From the NCBI GenBank assembly GCA_002794785.1, contig NBBA01000002.1, positions 806,001-870,000 of the forward strand: DNA of 64,000 nucleotides, written 5' to 3'. The notes under the pieces were generated by a model. It was not told where the DNA came from. It ran no database searches and saw only the letters and a list, made by a program, of their open reading frames with translations. A program made the translations under genes and the position numbers. This DNA is from Coniferiporia sulphurascens. Taxonomy: Eukaryota; Basidiomycota; Agaricomycetes; Hymenochaetales; Hymenochaetaceae. How positions within the stretch are numbered: position 1 is the first letter of the stretch; the number at the start of each line of letters is the position of its first letter. This document shows positions 56,418-64,000 of this stretch, piece after piece.

Positions 56418-57654
56418 GAAGGGAAGGTGGATATGGATAGCGAGTGGGTTGTGGGAGACTGGGGGACCCGTACTATGAGGGACCAACATAAATGCAATTC
56501 ACGAGTTATACCGTGCGGAAGATCTTTGGCTGAACTACAGCCACAGTGCCTCTTGGCGTAGTAACGGTAAACAGTCTAGCACGCGCTTTTGTTCATGCAT
56601 GAGTCTCCTGATAGTCGAAGAATGGAAAAAGATACGAAGTAGGCACGATTGGGCACGATTAAGCAGAACATCAGATGCAAGGGAGAATCGGCGGCTATTT
56701 TGTTGAGCAGAGTTCGTATTGATTAATTCAAGCATCTATAAGTGTCCAATTTATTCTCTGGAATGATGACGGGTCAGCTTCTCAAACAAGGGATGTAAGC
56801 AACATTCAATGACTATGGTGCCTCTAATTTCAGAGACATGCCTTTTCCCAATGCATTGCACGGGCCACAGTACGTCTCCGTAAGAGGATCCCCGCATTTT
56901 CCGAACCCGAGTATCGCGGAGCCATTAGCTGCAGCATAAGGTTATCCGAGGACCTGAGGTGCCAGCGTTACAAGTTAGGATGTAGAGATTCCACCTTTTA
57001 AAATTACGAGGCCGGTCGAAGCTGTATTTGTGGAAGTTGAAGCGCTTGCGACGTTTGATTCCTTGAAGAATGGGAGTGGCCAGTGACAGCTGTAATGTAC
57101 CCCGCTCATGCGATAGGTTCCTGTAAACCGGAAAACGCTCTCGATGTGAAAATGTTCCGCTATTCAAATGTTCCGCTATTCATTTCCGATACTAGCGCTC
57201 AGTACCGCGTCCATTTGTCCATCTACAGAACCGCGTGGCGTCGAAATGGCACCCGCTGTTGCTGCTCACAAGAGTAAGCTGACGTAGAGTTCGTGGGGGG
57301 TGTCTCGACTTGAAGTTTATGCAAGCAGTGAGCGTCGACCGCACCTTTTCGTCCAAAAGACAGTTGTCCTGCAGTGGCCAAGTGCCAGTGAACGCCCGAG
57401 ACCTGGTTCATTGGCTACCTTAAAGGGAGCAACATCACGTAACTTTTTATGTTAGTAAGCGCACGGGTCACGTCAGATGCACCAACAAGTTCAAGCCGCG
57501 CCGTCGCGACGCGCAAAGCAAACGGCTGAAAGCCTCACCGCAGCTTTGAAGTTGCGCTGCCAGCACCGGTGGTCGTAGACAATCTCTACACGAAGCCTTA
57601 TACTACGACAACCTTTTCTTTTTTGACGACTAGCGACGAGCTTTTCATTTCACG
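56418..57654. other. Intergenic, no gene seen
   Basis: The divergent promoters of oxidoreductase copy 4 (left) and the dynamin gene (right) should lie here. No frame shows a motif. Confidence 0.5.
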
Positions 57655-60432
57655 ATGGACGCGGAACTCATTAAGTTGGTGAACAAGCTGCAGGACACGT
57701 TCAGCAACCTTGGTGTGTACTTCCCGAGCTTTTCCAGGGGCTCGCTTATCGAGACCTTACATGCAGGCGGGGAACTGGACATGCCCCAAATTGTGGTGGT
57801 GCGTATAATGGCGGCTTGTCTATGTCGTGCCGTTGGGATAACAACTTCTGGTGTCGGTATAGGTCGGAAGTCAGTCTGCGGGCAAGTCGAGCGTGTTGGA
57901 AACGTGAGAGTACTCCCCTCTATATCAGATTAAAGCTTAGTACGAGTATTCTTAGAATCGTTGGACGCGACTTCCTTCCGCGCGGGTCCGGCATTGTTAC
58001 GCGCCGCCCGCTCGTCCTTCAACTCATACACTCTACCAAGCCCGACCCACAGGGGAACACTGAATGGGGTCAATTTCTCCACACTGACAGGCGCTTCACG
58101 GATTTCGATGAGATTCGCAAGGAGATCGAGCAGGAAACGTTAAGGGTGGCGGGCCAGAACAAAGGCATCAGCAAGCTCCCCATTAGTCTGAGGATATACA
58201 GCCCGGATGTGCTGGATTTGACACTCGTGGACCTCCCTGGATTGACAAAAATCCCCGTTGGAGATCAGCCGTCAGACATTGAGAAGCAGATTCGGAATTT
58301 GGTACAGGAGTACATCTCGAAGGAGAACTGTGTCATTCTCTCTGTCTCCGCTGCGAACGTGGATCTCGCCAACTCAGAATCTCTCAAACTTGCCCGCCAA
58401 GTTGACCCGCAAGGACGTAGGACGATTGGCGTCCTCACCAAGCTCGATTTGATGGATGCTGGTACCAATGCGCTCGATATTCTCACTGGGCGTGTCTATC
58501 CACTTAAGCTTGGCTTCATTGGTGTTGTCAATCGCTCACAACTGGATATCAACTCAGAAAAGAGTTTAAAGGATGCGCTCGATAGCGAGATGGAGTTCTT
58601 CAAAGCGCACTCCGCATATCGCAATATCGCACACAAATGCGGCACGCGTTATCTCGCACGTACACTCAACCAAGTGCTCATGAACCACATCCGTGATAAG
58701 CTTCCAGACATGAAAGCGCGCCTCAACACGCTCATGGGCCAGACGCAGCAGGAGCTCAACGCATTCGGAGATGCAGCCATCTTTGGCGACCAAAACTCAC
58801 AGGGTGCTCTTGTTCTTCGCCTGATGACACAATTCGCGCGCGATTTCATCTCCAGTATTGAGGGCACCTCGCTCGACATCTCGACAAAAGAACTCTGTGG
58901 CGGCGCTCGAATTTATTATATATTTAACGACGTATTTGGGCATGCGCTGGAGTCGATCGATGCGACCTCAGGATTGGACGCACAGGACATCCGAACAGCG
59001 ATTCGGAATTCAACTGGCCCAAGGCCAAGCTTGTTTGTCCCCGAAGTGGCTTTTGAGCTTTTGGTGAAACCTCAGATCAAGCTGTTGGAGCCTCCGGCCC
59101 TGAGATGCGTAGAACTTGTCTACGAGGAGCTGGTGCGCATATGCCACAACTGCACCAGTATTGTGAGTTGCTTGTTTTTCCATTTTAAGCGTCGAGCCTT
59201 ACTGGCTACGGCTATTAGGAACTACAACGCTTCCCGAGGCTGCATTCGCAGATCATCGAGGTCGTATCTGAACTGCTTCGGGAGCGGTTAGGTCCCACTT
59301 CCGAATACACACAAAGTTTGATCGACATCCAGGCTGCGTATATCAATACCAATCATCCTGCTTTCGTGCACAGCTCTGTGGCGGCAACTAGACAGGTAAA
59401 CTCTCCTCCGCCTGCGAAGAGAATTCTACCACAAAGAGTGCGTAATGTTCGGATTGGATGATGTGGCATACATTAACACAGCACCTTTCATCAGCCGTCA
59501 TCGACCGAACCGGTCAATGGCGTTTCCCCGTCGGATGAGGATGGTGGTGAGACTACCGATGACGCCAATACAACTGCTACCAATCGTTCGGTGTCCTCGA
59601 CGATCCACGATCGGTCAAAGGTCGTATCTTCCGTGACGGTGTCTGGCCACGCGTCATCGACGTCTTCAACCTCACGGCAATCGCGGCAGACCCAGAATCA
59701 ACATCACCACCAGAGCCAGCATCATACCAATGACGGGCGGCATTCTTCGTCTTCAGCGTCTGCTAATGCTAACTCGGCGTCCGCACGCGATACCTTCCTT
59801 AACTATTTCTTCGGACAACAGCAGAACGGTTCTCCGATGCCAGGTGGACCAAGTATGCCTATGAACAGCGTGGGCCTGTCGGCTTCTATGGCATCCGGTA
59901 TAACACCGTCCGCGCGAGACACGCAGCAGTCTTTGGCACCCTCCGGATTAATGGCAGGGAAGCTTGGGCCTGATGGGAATAGCGCCGCATTTGACATGAA
60001 GAGTTTGGGAAAGCATATTGAAGCGGTAAGTTTCATCTAACAATTTGGCCGGTCCTACCCTTTGTTTTCTATGCTCGACACTAATTTGAGTCCGTCTCGT
60101 CCCAGATTCCGACCGATGGTGGCCCACATCTCACAATGCGTGAAGAGATGGAGACGACCCTTATTCGGAGCTTGATTGCGTCGTACTTCAACATTGTGCG
60201 ACAAACAATCCAAGATCTGGTGCCGAAGGCAATCATGCATTTCCTTGTGAACCATTCATCGCTTCAGGTGCAGAATCGGCTTGTTTCGTCACTGTACAAG
60301 CCCGATCTGTTCCAGGGTCTGCTGAATGAAGACGAGACTATTGTTGCGGAGCGCACGCGCGTAAACGCTTTACTTGACGCATACAAGGAAGCGTTTAAGA
60401 CGCTTTCTGAGGTGAACCTGAAGGCGGCATAA
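57655..60432 (+). CDS. DNM1: Dynamin-related GTPase of mitochondrial fission (Dnm1/Drp1 type)
   Basis: Seven exons (57655-57712, 57767-57798, 57863-57903, 57956-59162, 59219-59395, 59495-60025, 60106-60432) join to 790 residues. The GTPase domain has GSQSAGKSS (P-loop, rebuilt across an intron), [37 protein letters not shown] and TKLDLMD. The middle domain includes [21 protein letters not shown] Ser/His/Gln-rich variable loop (HHHQSQHH) stands where the B insert lies in Drp1, and the GED is at the end ([18 protein letters not shown]). [15 protein letters not shown] and [10 protein letters not shown] point to Dnm1 and away from Vps1. It constricts mitochondria and peroxisomes. The intron 5 acceptor is CATCAG at 59494; the nearer ACACAG breaks the frame. 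Confidence 0.93.
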
Positions 60433-60947
60433 GTTCGCAGAGTAGAAAGTACTATAATACACGCATACACGCCTCATGTGCATTCATATTTAATAACTCC
60501 CTCGTCCTTGCTGTGTCTGTTACTACGTTACGAAAACTTTTAGGCTTAGATAGATAGACCAACCCCATCCTAAAAGCGAATCCCACTGGTTCAATAAAAG
60601 AACTTTAAATTTCAATGCAGTGTACGTTCTATATGTACAGGACAATTGCTAGGAGAAAAGGGTTTGAGTCAACAGGGTTCCAAGCGGTGAGTGCGATTTA
60701 CAAAATAGAAGTGCGGTAAACAAGTAACTAGGACGGAATGCGTACGGTTCTAGGGACGGGAAGGCCTGACCTGCGCCCCTCATGCAGAATAAACATTACG
60801 GGCTTGAGAGGCTAAGGCCTCCCCTGTTAAATTAACTGGAACCCGGGAAAAGTTTTCGTAGGACATGGCCACTCCCACTCGCGAGACGCTTGCGCGCCGG
60901 CTGCGTTCGTTAGTTCGGAGATGGTAATCGGGAATGAAAGGACGTAA
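60433..60947. other. Intergenic between convergent genes
   Basis: 3' flanks of the dynamin gene and the AAA ATPase gene; no gene is seen. Confidence 0.5.
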
Positions 60948-63900
60948 TCACGTCGAGGCATCCTCGCAGGTCGTCGTACTCGTCATCGTTGCTGCGCTTG
61001 TAACCTCTACCTCGGTGGAGGTCGCCGCATCCTGCTTCTCCGCAGCTGCCTTAACGTTCACCCACTTTTCGGTACCCTGCGCAGCGGTCTCAGTAGTGGT
61101 CGCCGCGTCAACGAGCTTATCGACCTCTTCATCTGTCGTCATGCTATCCTCGGTGTCCGCATCCGCACCGGAGCCCTCGGAGTCTGACGTGCTGGGCGAT
61201 GAGTCGCTAGAGTCGTTCGTAGGCGAGGCCACGGCCTCGGCCTCGGTCGTCTTCTCGGCTGCTGCGGCCGCGGCCGCTTTCTCGAGTGACCGTCGCTCAG
61301 ACCGCGACTTGTCCTTCTTCGCCGCCTTCTCGTCCTTCTCTGCTTTCTGCTAATGCCGGTCAGACTTCACAGCTCGCAGAAGGATAGTCGAGCAACTTAC
61401 CTCTTTCGCTTTCTCTGCTTTCTCCTTCAAGGCTTTCTCCTCGGCCTCCAGTTTCTCCTTTGCTTCCCTCTAGAAATTGAATAGATTAGCAAAACGAACA
61501 ACGTTGCCGACGACGTCACAAGCACGGGAGGCGATGACGGGAAGCCGAGGAATGATGTATTTAAACTTACTTCATCTTTTTCTTTCTTGATCTTCGCCTT
61601 CTGTTCGCGTTCCTTCTGTATCCTTAAAGATAAGCAGTATCAGCGCATTGTCGTCATCGGTAGAGAATTAAACCGGGCATGCAATCGCGACTAATACATA
61701 CCATTTTTCAACCTCCTCGACACACTCGCGTGGGCGCGTCTTATTCCTGAGCAAGTAACCTTGCAGACTCGCAACCTGTACGCGGAAGAAAAAAGGCAAA
61801 GAGGTAAATCTCAATAAAAGCTCCATAATATGCGATACCATATCGGGTAAAGAAAATGATTATGGGCGGGAGTACGTACACTCATCTCGTCCTCGGGGAT
61901 CTGCTCAGCGAAGCGTTTCGCGAGTACATTGATTTCTTCCTCCTCAAGGATAGGCACCGCGTGCGTAGACGCCTTGCGCTTTGCCCCGGGGAGATTCTTG
62001 GTCCCCGCAACCGAATCCTTGTCGCCGGCGGCGGCGCTTGCTGCAGACGCCGCCGCCGCGGCCTGCTCCTCCTTCGCCGCTCGCGACGGGAAGAAGCACT
62101 TGAAAATGCCCTCCGCTTGCCACTTTGTCGCATTCGTGAAGTTTACCCACACGTCCATACGACCGGGTCGGCTCAGTGCGGGATCGAGCCGGTCAATGTG
62201 GTTCGTCGTCGCGAATAGGAGTCTAGTGCCAGTCAGCATCAAAAGTCATAACCACAAGCAACGTGCGGTGGAGACGCACCGGCCTTCTGCGGCCGCGACG
62301 CCGTCGAGCCCATTCAGCAGACCGCTCAAACTAAGCGTTGAGCCATCGGAACTACTGCTACTGCTGCTGCTCTTCGAGCTCTCCGAAGAGGATGAAGAAG
62401 AGCTTGACGGTGTGCCATTCGACTTGTCATCTCGTGAGACTGAGCGCGTGAATGCTGCGTCCAGGTCTTCCAACAGAAGGATGCACCTATAGAAAGCAAA
62501 GTGAGCCTCCTGATCTACTGAGTATAGAAAAAGAAGCGGCGCGGACCTTGACGGCACCTGACCCATTAAAGTAGCAAGTGTGTTATCACTCATACTTGAT
62601 GAACTCTGGAGTTAGCTTGACCCTTTAGGAAGCCAATTACAGGGGACGCACCCTTTTGACGAGAGGCTCACAACATAGATGTCGAGTCCAAGTTCACCCG
62701 CCAAAGAATGGATGAGCGAAGTCTTCCCGCTGCAAAGAACCTTAATGACAGCCAATATATGCGATATGAGGAAACGGACCTTCCAGGAACACCGTGAAGA
62801 AGATACCCTCGGCGGAACGGGATACCTATTGTTAGAACACATTTTGTTTAGCGCCCCACAATTTTATGCGCTAGGAAAAGTTTATTCAGGACTAACCCCT
62901 TTCTGCGTACCAGTCTTCTGAGCGGAGGAAGTCACGACAGTCTGCCAGAAGCATGTCCTTGACTCCCGGTTCGAGGACAATAGAACTCATCGGACGCTTC
63001 TGGCGCGCGCCGTTCCATCGCCAGCTGGCGTATCTACAAGGCAATGCGCGAGCCACGGATCAGCGAAAAAAAATCAAGAGGAAGAACAATAACGCTAGAG
63101 CAAAAGAAAACCCGAAGTACGTACGAGTCGGCCATAAAAATGTGCACCCGATGCTCGGCATCCTTCTCGTACTCCCGTTTCGCCTCGAGCACAAGTTTCT
63201 TGAGGATGTTGTTATTCCGCGCAACCACGCTGCGGGCGGCGGCGTGAGAAAGGTCAAAGGCTATATCCGGAGCTGAAGTGGCGCTTACCTGACGGAGAGC
63301 TCGGCATAGTTGTGGTACCCATGAGCGCGCTTGCTACGCGTTATCTGCGCAGTTGCAATTAAATAGACGCGTTAATAAGTCCTGACTATAAGTGGCGTGA
63401 GAAGGAAACGGAAAAATGCTGCGCACCCGAAGCCAGTGTCCACGGTAGTAAATGGTGTGCGTCGTGCCTGCATTGATTTCTATCGGACTTAATCTTAAAA
63501 AAACGCCACCAAAGCGCGCTCACCTAGGCTGGGCATAAACGCAACCTTCCGTTTCCGTCGGCCATGCACGAGCGAATCCACATCGTCATCATCGTCCTCG
63601 GCTTCATCGTCTTCCAAGTCGCCCGTTGTCGTCTGCGTGATGCTCGTGCGTCCGATTGAGCGCGTCGTAATTTCGAATTCCCGACTCTGGCCCCACGCAG
63701 GTTGCTATAGGCAGAGACCACATAAAATAAAAGAAAGAGAAGAAAAAGGAAGCGTAAGCACACGGTCTCTCAAGAATCGCCAGACTCGCCGCCACACGCC
63801 ACTGCCAGAATGGGGAACTTCGTCCGCACACGAAAGTGGAGACATGACTACATAAGCAAAGACATCACGTGCAAGGGCAACTTACTTTCGACAGCCAGTG

Positions 63901-64000
63901 CATGAGCCTTCGCGTCCAAAGGAACGAACGTCCGCAGCCCCGTCAGCTTCGAAACAAAAGAAAGGCCCCGAAAAGCAATCCGAAGTACCTACCAGTCATA
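60948..64000 (-). CDS. BCS1-like AAA ATPase (5' end beyond the window)
   Basis: The minus-strand gene is cut by the right edge. Visible in order: TGLRTFVPLDAKAHALAVE, an acidic exon ending VHGRRKRKVAFMPSL, IYYRGHWLRV, VLEAKREYEKDAEHRVHIF, PMSSIVLEPGVKDMLL, RRGYLLHGVPGSGKTS (Walker A, split by an intron), SLAGELGLDIYVVSLSSK, ILLLEDLDAAFTRSVSRD (Walker B), then LSLSGLLNGLDG and ATTNHIDRLDPALSRPGRMD with the arginine fingers. A poly-Ser insert follows Walker B and a long Lys/Glu then Thr/Ala-rich tail ends the protein. Bcs1 proper is a mitochondrial Rieske-protein translocase. This basidiomycete paralogue type, with its tail, has no settled function. The N-terminal exons are only partly resolved. 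Confidence 0.85.

Noticed and set aside
57655..60432. Vps1 as identity of the dynamin
   Set aside because: [21 protein letters not shown] and the variable insert match Dnm1/Drp1 better.
60934..61353. Plus-strand frame of 139 codons rich in Ser, Ala and Val
   Set aside because: Antisense to the low-complexity tail of the BCS1-like gene.
1..64000. CRISPR arrays or bacterial-type operons
   Set aside because: No regularly spaced repeats; all recognised genes are intron-bearing eukaryotic genes.

Overview
The window is nuclear DNA of a filamentous fungus, most likely a basidiomycete (Agaricomycetes-like). Genes are dense and carry many short GT-AG introns of about 50-80 bases. The families include a GH30 glycosidase, a cerato-platanin, a DUF6533-type membrane protein, BCS1-like AAA proteins and a Tad-like LINE. 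No bacterial operons, CRISPR arrays or rRNA genes were seen. Gene models were spliced by eye from splice sites, reading phase and family resemblance. No database search was run.

0-8.1 kb: an LTR-like left edge, an unrecognised minus-strand gene pair (one part has a paralogue at 21 kb), a ZNF511-like zinc-finger gene and a secreted GH30 glycosidase with seven exons. 8.1-14.5 kb: an almost complete non-LTR retrotransposon (LINE) on the minus strand. It is bounded by a 17-bp target-site duplication and hit twice by one LTR family. Both hits survive as solo LTRs in opposite orientations, each with its own 5-bp duplication.

14.5-28.9 kb: an arrestin-like gene, the second DM9/DUF3421-like paralogue, a degenerate-looking DUF6533-type membrane protein and a gene-poor stretch of about 4.8 kb. 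28.9-38.1 kb is a conserved housekeeping block: a mitochondrial carrier, a divergent Cdc4-like F-box/WD40 gene and a RecQ/Sgs1-type helicase with 14 exons.

39.2-56.4 kb is the most unusual part. A module made of an MDR-family oxidoreductase, a convergent tRNA-Ile(AAU) gene and, in two cases, an epoxide hydrolase occurs repeatedly. There are four oxidoreductase copies: two intact, one decayed, and one whole except for a lost splice donor. There are two intact epoxide hydrolases, three tRNA-Ile genes and one tRNA relic. Copies three and four face each other as an inverted repeat around a cerato-platanin gene. Between the first two modules lie a mitochondrial-looking palindrome-rich patch, an F-box/LRR-like fragment and a broken STT3 oligosaccharyltransferase copy.

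57.6-64 kb holds a Dnm1-type mitochondrial fission dynamin and a BCS1-like AAA ATPase that runs off the right edge.
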